Part shown: one piece after another, positions 21,273 to 33,450 of the stretch
Numbering within the stretch: position 1 is the first letter of the stretch
Layout: every line of letters begins with the position of its first letter
DNA from: Cyanophora paradoxa
Taxonomy: Eukaryota > Glaucocystophyceae > Cyanophorales > Cyanophoraceae
Assembly (NCBI GenBank): GCA_004431415.1
Contig: QPMI01000516.1
Location: 62,001 to 126,000, forward strand
Length of the DNA stretch: 64,000 nt
Reading direction: 5' to 3'
Position numbers and translations under genes: made by a program
The notes under the pieces: generated by a model
What the model was told of the DNA's origin: nothing
What the model saw: only the letters and a program-made list of their open reading frames with translations
Database searches by the model: none

Positions 21273-24200
21273 ATGGCCAACCGCACTCGCCTCGGATGCG
21301 ACCCCCTCGACGACGCGGCCAGAGCGTGGGAGATCGAGCGGTCTCTGCGCCTCCAGCTTCGCCTCAAGATCCACTGGGACCAGTTCATTCGCGAGTTCGT
21401 CGTCCACCTTCTCTTCCCCCTCTCGCTCCCCTACGTGCACCTGCGGTACGGCATCGGCGCCGTCCGCCAGCGCCACTTTTGGGGGTGCACGCGCCACTTT
21501 AATTTCGGAGCAATCAATGGTTCTGCAGCTGATCTCGAACTCTTTCAATTCAACAGGCTCTACTGGATGACTCCTGCCGTGTACGCCTCTTACGCGTGCC
21601 CGTTCTTTGCCGTGCGTCCTCTGCAATATATATATTCACGCGATTCGATTACATATGCCGCGGCCGCGGTGCTTCAATTGAAGGCTTGCAATTGACATCA
21701 ACAATGCGAGACAGGTCGCCATGTACGGACTGCTGCTAGAGCCGCGCGAGCGATCCATTAAGTCCGTCGAATTCTTTCTCTTCCTCGCCGTGCGTGACCC
21801 GCACGTGGCCGCGCCGAGTTGCAAACCCTGAATCCTCGAGATTTCCGCAGATGATGATCATTCGCGCAACTATGGTACGCGCGGACCCAGAGCTCCAATC
21901 CTTATAACGCTCGTCGTGAGCGGATTTTGAGTGGCGCGGCAGGTGGCTCTTAAATACGGCTTGCGGCCCAAAGGTCGCTACGAGCGGTCCCTCCGCGGCA
22001 CACTCTCGATCGAGAAGTGCCGATCGGAGGAAGTGCTATTCGGGTGGCTCCCCCTGCGAGCTGTCACGGCCAAGCACGAGATCGCCGACGCGTGCAGGCA
22101 CGAGCATTTGTACCTTGCAGACGTCGATCCTTGACTGCAGCTGATTCATGATCGACCCCGGGCGCAGCCGCGTGCGGCTGGACCCCAACATGCCGCTTGT
22201 GTTCCGGGAGAGCGCGGCCGAGGTGAAGAACGCGCTGAAGCTCGCATTGCACGTCAGCCCCGAGTCGGAGGCCACGATTCAGACCGTTCCGCGCATCCGC
22301 AAGTGCGTTCGGCAAAGTGAGATATCTCGCGATGCTGACGTCGACCTTTCCCGGCAGCGGCGAGAAGGCGGGGGGCACGGCGACGTCCGTACCCATGCAG
22401 CTCTGGCTCCTGCAGGTTCTCGCGATATATAGTCGTTCGACGCCGTCGTTTTCGCGGCTTTATTTCTTGAGCTCGCACACACAATCGGGCAGCTTCTCAT
22501 GGACAGCTCGCCTTTTGAGCAGGTGTCAAATTTATTTTACGGCTGCATCACTGCTGCCTCTCAAGCCATGCTCAGGAGCGATACCACAAAGCCAACAACC
22601 CGGAAAGCGTTCTGTACAAGTACTTTGGCCCATTCCTCCAAGCTCGAGCCCCTCGCGTCCGACCCTCGTTCGCGTGCGCAGGCTCAGCAAGCCTGGCAGC
22701 CGATGGGACGGCGCCCGCTCGATCGTCGCCGGGTCGACCGACACCGTCCTCCGCCTCGTGTTCGCTTCGGGCAAGCAGCTGCAGCCTTCGAATTCCGAGC
22801 CCGCTGCTTTCCCTCTCACGCCGGGCGCCGTGACGAGGCTGCGCGCGCAGTACAAATCTCTCTCCCGTACCTGATCGACAACTCGGGGGAAGGCCGCCGC
22901 CTCTGGAACGCGTCCTGGCGCATCCAGGTGCCCCTGGCCATGGCCCGCGGCCGGCCGGCGCCATCGCGACGTGCGATCGCGACGGCGACCATGCCGACGA
23001 CAGGTCATCTCGGCGTTTATGATCACCGGCGGATTCTTCATCATGTACGCTAGCTTATCTGCTTTATTTATGCTATCTCCATTTTAAATTCGATCAATGC
23101 AGGTACTTCTTCATCTGCCCTTTTGCGCTCGTGGCCGTGGCGGCCGCCCGCCGCCGCCTCCGCTGGCTCCGCGCCACCGGCGCCATATTCTGCCTCGACG
23201 GCCAGGTCCGGATTCCGTTCCACTCCGTTTTAATTAATTCGGCACCTTAAAGCTTGCATTTCGTTCGAGGCTCAAGAAACGTGCATATACAGAACCCCGA
23301 GGACAAAGACGAATACGACGAAGAAAGCAGCGATGAGGAGGGCGACCGAGAGGGCTCCTGTAAACTCGTGCGTCTCGATGATCGGGATCGAGATCTCGAT
23401 GATCGTATAATTAGGCATATGCACGGGCCGGGGCATGCGCACCCGAAACTCTAGCTCAAGCTTAAGGGACAAACGCATGCGAATGTACAGGATTCGAATT
23501 CGAATCGGCCGTCGCGGGAGAAGAAAAAGGCGAACAAAGATTCGGACAACTGCCACGCCTGCTCTCTCCATCTAGACTTCCAGGTCCTTAACTTCGAATT
23601 CTTGTCTTGCAAGTTTCCGCAACTCCTCGCAATCGGCTCTCACGTCCCCACAGTCCCCCTCCAATATCCTCGCGTGGGCCCGCCTGCGCCAGGCATGTCG
23701 CCCCGTCGATATCGCGCCCTGCTCTCTCAGTGCATAATCCGCTGACGCGAGGCACTCGCACCGTTCAACGCGAAGGCGGTGTGCCACGTTGGCTGGCGCT
23801 TTTCCATCCGCCTCGCTGTTTTCATGTCCACGTGCGCCTCCTCTTCGCTCCCATAGATAGCTTTACGCCTGGTTTCGTCTTCAATTAGAATGTTTCGCAC
23901 GCGTTAACGTTGGCCATACCACTGTTGTTTCTCGTTGATTGACCATTGCCTTGGCAGCGTGGCGGTCACGCTAGTCATTCTTGTTATCATCGTCGTGTAC
24001 ACGTCCATCGCCACCGACCGCAGCGTCTCACAGGCGCGTCCTCGTGCAAATTGACTGCATGCACAGTTTCCATATTGATTGCCTGGTTGTGACTGCGGTC
24101 CGCATGCGCAGCTCTTCTACTCTCTCGCGCTCGTCGACGTTTGCTTTTTCGGCTCTTGCCTCGTCGTGTGCGCCCTCTTCGGTGCCCTCTCCAACAACCT

Positions 24201-25049
24201 CGTTCAGCAGGCACGCAGTCTTGCTTTTTTAAAGTATCGAATTCATTACCTACAGATAGGCGACACAGAAGGCGCCGGCCCCCTTCAATTTTCTTTCACT
24301 GATCCAAAGCGGCGCAGCACCGCTTTTTCGTGTCGCACTTGCAGCTCCGCCTGGAGGAGGCCGCGATGCGGCGCGCAGGTGTCTCCGCCGCTTCGGCTGC
24401 GGCCGCCGTTCCCTCGAGCTCGTGCGCATCAAAATCGCAGTTGGCGTCGACGTCGACGTCGACGTCGGCGTCCCGCGCTCGCGTTCGTCGAGCCCGGCCC
24501 GTCGCAGAGATCAACCGGGACCGGTCTCGGCGGCGGACGGCCGTTCTGTGCGGCTGCACCTCGTGGACGCCATCCGGATGCGGCGGAGGAGCTCGCCCGC
24601 CGTGCTCGACCTCGACGTCGACGCGGTCCGACATGCGCCCCTAATATTAATCGATATCGGCCGCACCTTTATGGCCAGGAAACGACCTTTTCTCACGCAG
24701 AAGACGCAGCAGCGGGCGGCGCGGGAGCAGAGCGACAGCGCTGGCGCCGGGCACAGGCCAAGCGAGGCGCGGTGCCTGCTGTGCGACATGGCTCTGGAGC
24801 ACTGCTCCTGCCTGCGTCACCTGCAGATCGCCGAGGGGCACATCCGCGTGCGCATGCGCATGCGCGCGCGCGCCCTGTCGACGTCGACGTGGCATGTGCG
24901 GCATTAAGTTAAACTGGCGGCAGAGGGACCACAAGCTGCAGCCGGAGACGGTGCTAGGCGTGCGGGCCGACCTCACCCTCTGCCGCCTGTGCGCACCGCT
25001 CGATCCGCATATGCATCCTTCGCGGCCTGTAGATGTGCGCCCAGCCTGA
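21273..25049 (+). CDS. Unrecognised multi-pass membrane protein (multi-exon)
   Basis: Exons line up by splice signals. 21273-21484 starts MANRTRLGCDPLDDAARAW and includes the hydrophobic FVVHLLFPLSLPYVHL. The next, from about 21560, reads LYWMTPAVYASYACPFFAV. One from about 21716 reads SVEFFLFLAVRDPHV. One from about 21932 contains YGLRPKGRYERSLRGTLSI and FGWLPLRAVTAKHEIADAC. Then come exons with LDPNMPLVFRESAAEVKNAL (22145-22320), VVFAALFLELAHTIGQLL (22435-22520), HKANNPESVLYKYFGPFLQ (22590-22640) and DTVLRLVFASGKQLQ. Hydrophobic exons follow: VISAFMITGGFFIM (23005-23045), YFFICPFALVAVAAARR (23104-23205), SVAVTLVILVIIVVYTS (23955-24030) and ALVDVCFFGSCLVVCALFGA (24112-24210). The tail has two short Cys clusters, CLLCDMALEHCSC and LCRLCAPL, near 24780 and 24985. 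At least four to six membrane segments are likely. I do not recognise the family; a transporter, channel or receptor would all fit. Confidence 0.5.
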
Positions 25050-25714
25050 CGCATGCATGCCGGCACGCAGGATCGTCAGTCTGTTCGTCTCTGCCATCGT
25101 ACTCATCGTCTCCCAAATCCGCTCCGGCAAGAGCGACAGCGTGGACCTCGGAAGCTTCATCTGACCCCCTAATAGTTCAGCTCTCCATAATTCGAACCTA
25201 CCACGCTCTAGATCTGCCTCATTCGTATGTGCATACCAGGCTTTACATGTGCTTCAAGCTTTTGTTCCAGGGTGGCGTCCTCGTGTTCACACGTGCCGAT
25301 CACATCCGTTCACTATTATTGAAAGAATTATGCTTCATGGTCAAAACCTCAGGGACTAGAAGAACAATCGAGTCAACCTGCAGGGTGGGGTGTTAAAAGA
25401 ACCGAAATCGACCTCCAGGATAGGGTCGTACTGCAGATAAACGTAGGGGAAAAATACAGCATCAATCAAGCAATCTTTCTCGTGATCCGATAATCACCGA
25501 CAAAAGCTCCATCCTACATTCGAAAGCTACAAGCGTACGAAAGAAACGCTATGTGCACAGGACAGCCCTGAACGTAAACGGCTTCGCTGTTTGGCTAAAT
25601 TTCGATCGCATTGGGTTTTCGAGGCTCTAGGCGCACAGCCTACACTTTCTGCTTTCTACACATACGCACTAGCGCTATAGCTAGCTTCAGGTTAAAATTT
25701 AAATGCATCTACAG
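25050..25714. other. Convergent intergenic spacer; nothing recognised
   Basis: Between the 3' ends of the plus-strand membrane-protein gene and the minus-strand Kelch-REJ gene. Less GC-rich, without long frames or clear repeats. It probably holds the two 3' UTRs. Confidence 0.5.
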
Positions 25715-28700
25715 CTAAAAGATGAACTCGAACTGGGCGTCGCCCTCTTTGGCGACCATCCTATCTACCTTGGCGTCGTGATTCGGCTGCTCGGAGCTGG
25801 ATCCGGAGCTGCTCGGCTCGCTGCCGAGCGACCGCCGGCTCGCCGCCTCGGGGCCGTCGGCTTCGTTCGACGTTCTGGAGCCGCCGGCGTCGTCCTCGCA
25901 GTCTGGGTTCGAGCCCTTCTCTTCTGCGGCCCTCGCCGCCGCGGCCGCTGTGGTCGCCAGCGTTTGGCGGTCGTCTTCCGCCGTCCACTCGAGGAACGGG
26001 GCGAGGGACCCCATCTGCACGAGCGGCGTCTCCTGCAGCGCGCGCGACGTGTCGATGGGCTTGTACTGGTCGTAGTACGGCGAGTGCGTCACGGCGACGC
26101 CGACGGTCGGGATCTGGACGGGGCGCTTGTGAAGCTTGACGCGGATGACCACAGCGACGAAGAAGAGCAGGACGACGAGCAGGATGCCAGAGACGGCGAC
26201 GAGGCAGCCGAGCAGAACGGTGTTCATCGGGTGCGGGCCGCCGGCCGAGGGGTCCGCGACGGGGCTGCGGACGGCCGACGGGGCCGCGTACGCAGAGTTG
26301 GGGTTGACGCTCCTCCTGGCCAGTCCGCCCTTCGCGGCCCCCAAGTAACCGCCGACAGCGAAGGCGCTGCGCAAGCCGCCAATGAGACAATTGCAAGCGC
26401 ACACAGAAAAGATAACTTCAACGGTCTCACGTCAGGTGGTCGCACGCGGCGTCGGCGAACCACGCGAGGCCGGCGCCGCCCGACCGCGTCTCGTTGCGGA
26501 CGGCGCGGAGCGCCCCGCAGCTCCGCCACACCGACGCCTTCTCGTCATAGTACAGAAGGGCGCCTGCAACTCGCATTAATATAACATCCCCTTTCAAAAT
26601 TAAACGTCTTATAGAAGAGACAAACGTTAACCGGAGGAAATGGCGGCGGAGTTGTCGAAGGGGACGGCGAACGTGACGGGGTCGCGGAGGCCGGCGACCG
26701 AGACGCCGTGGACCTTGGCGTCCACCATCGGGCCCAGCACGCTCGGCACGCCCTGCTCGGAGGACTCGCCCTTCGCCGCCTCGTAGTCGCCCTCCAGCCA
26801 CGGGCGCGCGTACGCAAGAACGGACGCTGCGGATAATAATGGCTCGAATCAGTACGTAATCGGAAGAAATAAATTGTTGCAGTCTCACCGGCGGGATCGC
26901 TCTGTAGGCGCTGCTCGCTCAACATGTTTTGGAGCGCGGGCGGGAAAATCACGTGGGCCTGCTCCTTTGCGGCCCCGATCGAGAGCGCAAGCTTCAGCGG
27001 GGACCCCTCCACGCCGTCCGAGCACGCTGCAAAGTGGAGAACGCAATGAATAATGGGAAGTCCCGAATAATTTTGAGGTTTCTTACCTCGCGCGTAGGAA
27101 GCGCTGAGATAGTTGCCCGACACGGTGCCGGCCTGGAAGCCGCACAGGAAGCAGGAAGCGGCCCCGCGAAGCAGCTGCTTCATCATCGCGTCGACGGCGG
27201 CCGGCAGTGCCTCCGGGACCGCGGCGGCTGTGCCGAGAAGCTTGTTGGCGGCACCGGAGACCTACGCACGCGCGTTTGAGTGAAAAGTCAAGGATTGATT
27301 TATAAATGACTACTTAAGAAATGAGGAGACCGGCCCGCACCAGCGTCACGATGAGCGTGGTGTTGGCCAGCGGAGAGCAGACATCGACGTGCGCGAGGAT
27401 ATCCGCAATGAATCCGGGGGTGTCGGCCTGCAGCGCGGGAGTGCCCGCCCACGAAATGACCTGAACGAACGCAAACGCGAATAAGCCAGGGAAACGCAGG
27501 GAAACGCTTAAGGTGAAACGCGATCGCACGTCGGCGAGGGCCGCGATCGCGTGGAGGGCTTGGAGCAGCTGCTCCTGCGACTGGTAGCGAGCGTCTTTCA
27601 CGGCGGACAGCGTCGTCTCGATCGTGGTCCAGACTTAGAGGCCGAGGCAAGCCGCAGGTGGCGCCCGTCGGGCAGGACGGCCTGCAGCGAGTACTTGAGC
27701 GAGGCCGCCCCACTGTGCGCCGACATCCACTGCGAGCACTGCGATTTGAAGTTAGAAGAAGAAAGGATTCGAAATAGTTATCGTGCAAACATATGCCGAT
27801 TATTATAAGCTGGCGAACCTGGACTCGGAACTTGGTCTTGAGCGCCTCGCCCTCCTTGGGCAGGACGGAGCAGGAGCCGGGGCGCGGGCCGGCGAGGACG
27901 CGGAACTGGGCCGAGGCCGACGCGGTCTTGCCGCCCGCGCGCGACGCGGCGTGGCACGTGGCCGTGTACACGCGGTCCGCCGCGAGCTGCAGCTTCCCCG
28001 CGTCGATCACGAGCGTCGAAGTCTGCGACGAGGTCGTCGTCGCGTGACTGCGTTGAAGGGCATAATGTCAGAGAAACCATTCGTAAGGGGCACATCTTCT
28101 CTTAGAAGAGCTCAGCGCACGCGGTGGCGTCGAGGGCCTGGCGGGCGTCGCTGACGGTCCACGAGTGGCCGCTCGCGTCCGGGCTCCAGCAGCGCATCTG
28201 GACGGGCCGCTGCGCCGTCGCAAAGAGCGGGTCCTCGGGGACCGTCCGGTCGCTGCGAAAATGGAGATATAAGCCAGAGTTCCACATAGAGCCGGGCAAG
28301 ATATAAATAATTAAAGGCGCACATGAAGGCCTGCCAGGTCGGAGCGGCGTCGGAGGCGACCTGAACGACGACGCTGGCCGTCGCGTTCCTGGCCGAGGGC
28401 CCCGGGGCCGCCGCACACGATCCCGCCGCCTCGCGCAGCGAGGCAACCGCCACCTGGACGAGGTACGAGCGCCCCGCCTGCATGCCGGCCTTGGCTGGGT
28501 TGAGGCTGAGCTTCGGGTTGGCGGAGGCGCCGGCGGCGAGCTTGGTCTCGCCGGCGGTCGCTGCGAGCTCGCCGAGTCCAGCGAAGGTCCTGCGGGGAAC
28601 AGATGTCAGGAAGCGAGCTTGCGGTGATTGACAAATGTAAAAGCTTCAGACGAACCAGGAGAAGCACAGCTGGCTCGAAGGGAAGTCGAGATCTGAGCGA

Positions 28701-31700
28701 AAAAACAATCAGCACGCGACGCTCAGCATTCTTAATAAATATTGTGAAGTGCTAACCTGCGCTCTGAGCCGCAGAGAGATAGACGGTGTCGGTGAGCCCG
28801 ACGACGTGGCGCCCTGAACGCACGAGGCGTTAAAAAGAAAGAAATTAAATGATACAAGAAACCAGCAGTGTTCGCGCACCGCCCTCGAGCTCGACCTTTG
28901 CCTGGATCGGCTTCTCGGCGACGTTGACGAAGACGGAGAGACTCGCGGCGGCGTGCGGGGCGCCGGCCTCGCTGGCGAGGGACACCGCCACCGCGAACTC
29001 GTACGTCTGGCCCGGGAACATGGCCTGGGGGCGCGGTCAGAGACAGCGAAGACAAGAGCTAAATCATATTTAAACTTGGCGCGCGTACCCAGCGGGGGAG
29101 GGCCAGCTCGGCCTTGGTGAGGTCGATCTGCGAGGCGATCTGGCTCGTGATCCGCATCCCGCTCGGGAGCGTCCCTAACGAACGCGTCAAATAAAACAGC
29201 TTAGCAAATGGAATAGTTAGTGGAGCTTACAGAGGTAGGCGAACGCGTCCGCGGAGGTACTCGCGGGGGCGTTGTTCTGCTTCCCCTCCTCCTCCTCGTC
29301 GCAGCGGCTCGCCTCGGCGTTGACGAGGAGGAAGAGCGCTTCGGACGAGTCGGCAGAGATGAGCGTGCTCGCCGTCGTGAGGACAGGGACGCGGTCCTGG
29401 CTCTGCAGGGCGCGTTAGTTCAGTTCGGCTAGAGAAACAGAAAGTTTCGCGCTTCGATTCACCTTGCGAATCGAGGTGGAAGCGATTGCAGCCCGACCGC
29501 CGATGGCGAGCTGAACGGTCACCGAAAATCCATAGACGCCTGCAGAGATATTTATGAGCGAAGCCTAGAATACAGAGGTCATAATATAATATAAGGCCAG
29601 GCGACGCACCCACGGGGAGGTCCTTGCCGATCGTGAGGGTGAGGCGGTCCCGTGCGCCCGAGACCGCGTCCGCCACGACGGGCGCGGCGCAGGGGCCCGA
29701 GGTGCACGCCCACGTGACGCGGAGGGGCCACCGGCCGGCCCCGAGCACCGCCGCGGTCGCCGCCACCTTCCCGCACGGCGACACTGCGTTTCCTGTAAGC
29801 GAAGTGCACATAAAATCATTACAAGAAAACGGCTCGCCTTCGATATTCGGCGAGAGGGACGCCATGATTTGGGGCGGGTTGAGCGGAGGAAGCAGCGCGA
29901 CGGAGCCCTGGAACGAGGGCCCGTTGCCCTGGGCGGGGCCGACGCCCGGAGCCTTGAAGGCAATGCTGTCTCCCGGGACCGCAGTCGCTCCGGAGCCCTG
30001 CATTCAATATTAAAAGTGAGCTGAAAACTTATGATCCTAAAGGCGCGCACCAGCGTCAAGGCGAGCTCCGTCTCGCTCGCCCAGCGCGCCGACGAGGACG
30101 ACGTCGCTCCAAAGGCGCGCACCGCGTCGGGCGCGAGGTACCGGTCGGCCCCGAACTCCGCCGGGTCCGTCGCGAAGCCGGCCGCCTTGGTCGAGAATCT
30201 GGTATATTTGAGTTAGAAAGACTAAAGAGCAAAGTATAATCTAGATTAGAAAGCACCTAACAACGACGGAGGCGCCATCGTCGCTGAATCGCGCCTCGAC
30301 GACGGCCATGTTCTGCGGCGCGGGCGCCGGCGCTGCCACGGCCTCGCCTGCGATTTGTTATCAGCACGAAATGGAAGCATCTACATTTGCACGAAATCGA
30401 AACGGGGCGGGCCCGACTGCGGGATCGGCGTAGGGGAGGGGAGCGAGGAATTTGCGGGCGCCGGCTCTTCTAGAGCCGGATCCGGGGCGGGCGGCGCGAG
30501 CGGCTCTTCTTCTAAGACCGCCAGAGGTGTTGGAGAGGGCATCTCAAAGGCGCCCGCCGGGGTCGGAGTGGGAGTGGGCGTGGGGGTGGGGAGTGCATCC
30601 GGGGCGTCCGCCGGGCCGGCGCCCGGGGTCGGAGCGGGGCCGGGGGTGGGCGCCACAATTATTCCCCCGTCACCTGGGCGCGTTCACTCGGGAGCCGAGG
30701 GCGCTAAAGGAGGCGGAAGGCCGCACCCTCTTCCGGAGTTAGGGCGACCGGTGTGGGGGAGGCAGTCGCGGGGCCCACGGGAATGGAGGGCGTTGGACTG
30801 GGGGTCACTATTTATCGCGGGAAAAACGCAAAGGAGCGAGCCGAAATAAATGTACATAGACGGAGCGAGCAGCAGAAACCGATAGAATCGCTGACCTGGT
30901 CGCGAGAGTGGGGTCGGAGTGGCCACGAGCACAGGGCTCGAGCTCGCAGGCGTTGGTTGGGGGGGAGCTGCGCATGCACGGTTGTTGCATTCAGCAGATC
31001 TAGAGGTGAGACGACGCATCGGACGCGACGAACCTGCCTCCGGTGGCGATGCCGACCCTGGAGCGAACACTAAAAGTGTATTCACAAAGGTGGTGCTGCC
31101 CCCGCCAAAGGTGTACAGCTAACCGAGGCGATCAATTGTGTGTCAGATCAAATCTTTGGAAAAAAAGACTCAATAGTACTTGCCCTGTTATCAAAGGAGG
31201 CGGCTGCGCTGCCTGCCGGTGGGGTGTCGCCAACAGGGGCACTCAAACCGGAAGCGGCGATGCCACTCGAAGCCCAGGAGACCCAGGTGGGGCCGCCCAC
31301 TGTCGCAGCTACATATGCGTGGAGAGCTTGACCGGATGCGAACTGTGCGAATACAAATGTATTAAGGATTAATTATATTATCGACAGCCGCGCCATACGA
31401 TCGCAGCCGCACCATCGCGATTGCGCCCGTCGCAGAAGAAGGCAGGGAGACCTGTGAAACTCTCGTGGCTGTTACGGGCGTGTTGCCGATCGCGAGTTTC
31501 CAGACGTCTGTCGATGGCGTCGCTCCAATCGACGTCTTTCCACCGGCAATCCAGAGAGATTCCCCGCTGTATGCCGCAGCATACTCGAACAGTCCGGGAG
31601 GCCAAGGGTCGACGTCGGTGGTCGACGTCGTGGTCGGAGGATTCATTTTCGAAATTGATGGCGAAGATGAAGAGAAGCCGAAGCGCCAGAGCGTATTGCC

Positions 31701-32492
31701 AGCAAAAGTGCCACCGTTGTCGTCCTTCATCAACCCTCCATATAACCTGGACGAATTCGAAATTAGTGAAAATGCCGCCGGGCCGATCTTTTGCTTTATA
31801 ATTAATAAATTCTCTTGCAGATTTGCAGCTCGGGCGCACCAGAACTCATTATCGTTTTTGCCCTGAACAAGCCGGAACTTCTGGATGCTTTCAATGTCGT
31901 CGAAGTCCTCATGCAAGTTTTTTAATTCTTGCAAGTCGGTCCACTTGTTGCCACCATAATCCATTCTGTAGATCTCCATCGTGCTGCTTGAGCCTTGGCC
32001 ATCACCGCCAACCATGTAGACTCCTGTGCTGGCGCAGGCAAGCGCGTGCCACGCTCTTTTCGTGTCTCCGATATCCGACGGGCTAAGACGCTGCCACACG
32101 CTGGAGCCGCTGGATCCAGAGCTGCTGGCCAGGTCGAGCTTCCACATGATCTCCGGCCCGTTCACGAGTTTAAGCTTGCCCGAGGCTTCGTGCAGATACT
32201 CCCCGCCGTGCATGTAGATTGCTGCCGACCGGACGCACATCGCGGCTCCTGACCTTGCCTGCGGAAGAGGCGATGGTGCTACTGGAGCCGGGGTCCCACG
32301 GACGCTTTGCGCCGAAACGAACTGCAGATTCGCCAAGGCATGAACTGCGAATGAAAAAGTTAGAATGAGGAACGGAGCAGCCGTTCGCGAGATGGCGGCG
32401 CTCGGCGCAAGCGCACTAAACACAAGCGCCGCGGCGGCGTGCACGATCAGGGATCGGCTGCGGCTAATCGGAGCTGCGCTGCGGCTGTGCAT
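25715..32492 (-). CDS. Kelch-propeller / Pro-Thr-rich / REJ-like type I membrane protein
   Basis: The start is set at 32492 (MHSRSAAPISRSRSLIV), which gives a signal-peptide-like hydrophobic N-terminus. The first large exon (to about 31390) has Kelch-type repeats with paired Gly and spaced Tyr/Trp: SGAAMCVRSAAIYMHGGEY, WHALACASTGVYMVGGDG, ANTLWRFGF-like and SGESLWIAGGKTSIG with DVWKL. Next is an exon ASGQALHAYVAATVGGPTW followed by GGSTTFVNTLLVFAPG, then a Pro/Thr/Ala linker (about 30990-30400) with TPTPTPTPTP. Exons from 30340 to 27500 have the style of the REJ domain of polycystin-1 and sperm receptors: PQNMAVVEARFSDDGASVVV, ASETELALTL, and GSCSVLPKEGEALKTKFRVQ (a typical REJ signature). 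The 3' exon (26400-25715) has a strong transmembrane helix, VSGILLVVLLFFVAVVIRV, and an acidic cytosolic tail. A role in cell-surface recognition or adhesion is inferred. One intron near 31190 appears to use a GC donor (GCAAGT). Confidence 0.72.
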
Positions 32493-33450
32493 CGCTGCCG
32501 GCGATCGCGGATGCGGTCGCCGAAGGTTTTTACGTGCGCGCGGCTGAAGGGCGTTCTTTCGCCGCGTTGGCGGTCTATCTATGAGCGCACGGCCCCCCTC
32601 GCAGTGCCTGCAAGCTGCGCTACGATCTACGAACAGCTTCACAGAGTCAGCGAATGCGATGCTAATCGCCGCTGTGCTGGCTGCAGGCGGCGACGGCTGT
32701 TCTGATCTCGACCGAGATTTCGAAGGCCGACGAACTTTAATCGAACAGCCGACGTAAGAAGCCGACGTACGCGTCAGCTGCTCGAACGACCGGACGCGAC
32801 GCCGCCGCGGAACGCGTGCGCGGCTGGTGCTGCTGGCGTCGGCTTCTTAAAGCTCAGGCGGATCTCCGCCGATTCTCCAGAGGATCAGCGGAGCCGCGCC
32901 GCTGCGCCCGAGGCTCCGAGCTCGAGCCCGGCCCGCCGAAACTCGCGGCCGACTCGGGCCGAGTCGAGTCGAGCGCTCTCTAGATCTGCAGCTGCGCATG
33001 CACTGCTGCAGGACATGCGATTAAAAGTGATTAATTCATGATTATGCCATGATGGGTGCGCGAGCCCTCCTATAGCTAGGCTCGGCGGCGGGCACCACGG
33101 AGCCGCGGCGCGCTCCCTGCGCGCCGCGGCGTGTGCCGGGCGCGCGCCGAGGCGTGCCCGCCCACCCCTCCGCGGACTCGCACCCGTACCCCCCTGACAC
33201 GCGCCTCGCCCGCGCCGGAAACGAAGATGAGAGGCTCGCGGCGTGTGACGGCGGCGCGTCCTGTATCCTGTATCCGTAGATCTAGAGGATGCGCATCTGC
33301 TAGGCGAGCTTGCTGAGCTCGGCCTGATTGCAGCGGCTTCGCGTTGTCCGGGATCAGCGCACGCACCGACGCAGCTGGAAGCGCAGCCGCGTACACGTAC
33401 ACGACCGCGGTCAGCGTAGCGTAGCAGCGTAGCCACGTACACGTTCTCCG
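32493..33450. promoter_or_regulatory. Shared 5' region of two divergent surface-protein genes
   Basis: About 960 bp separate the start codons of the minus-strand Kelch-REJ gene and the plus-strand temptin-reductase gene, so both promoters must lie here. No TATA box or repeated operator is clear. The segment carries Arg/Ala-rich open frames on both strands that look like GC noise. Co-regulation is only a possibility. Confidence 0.35.
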
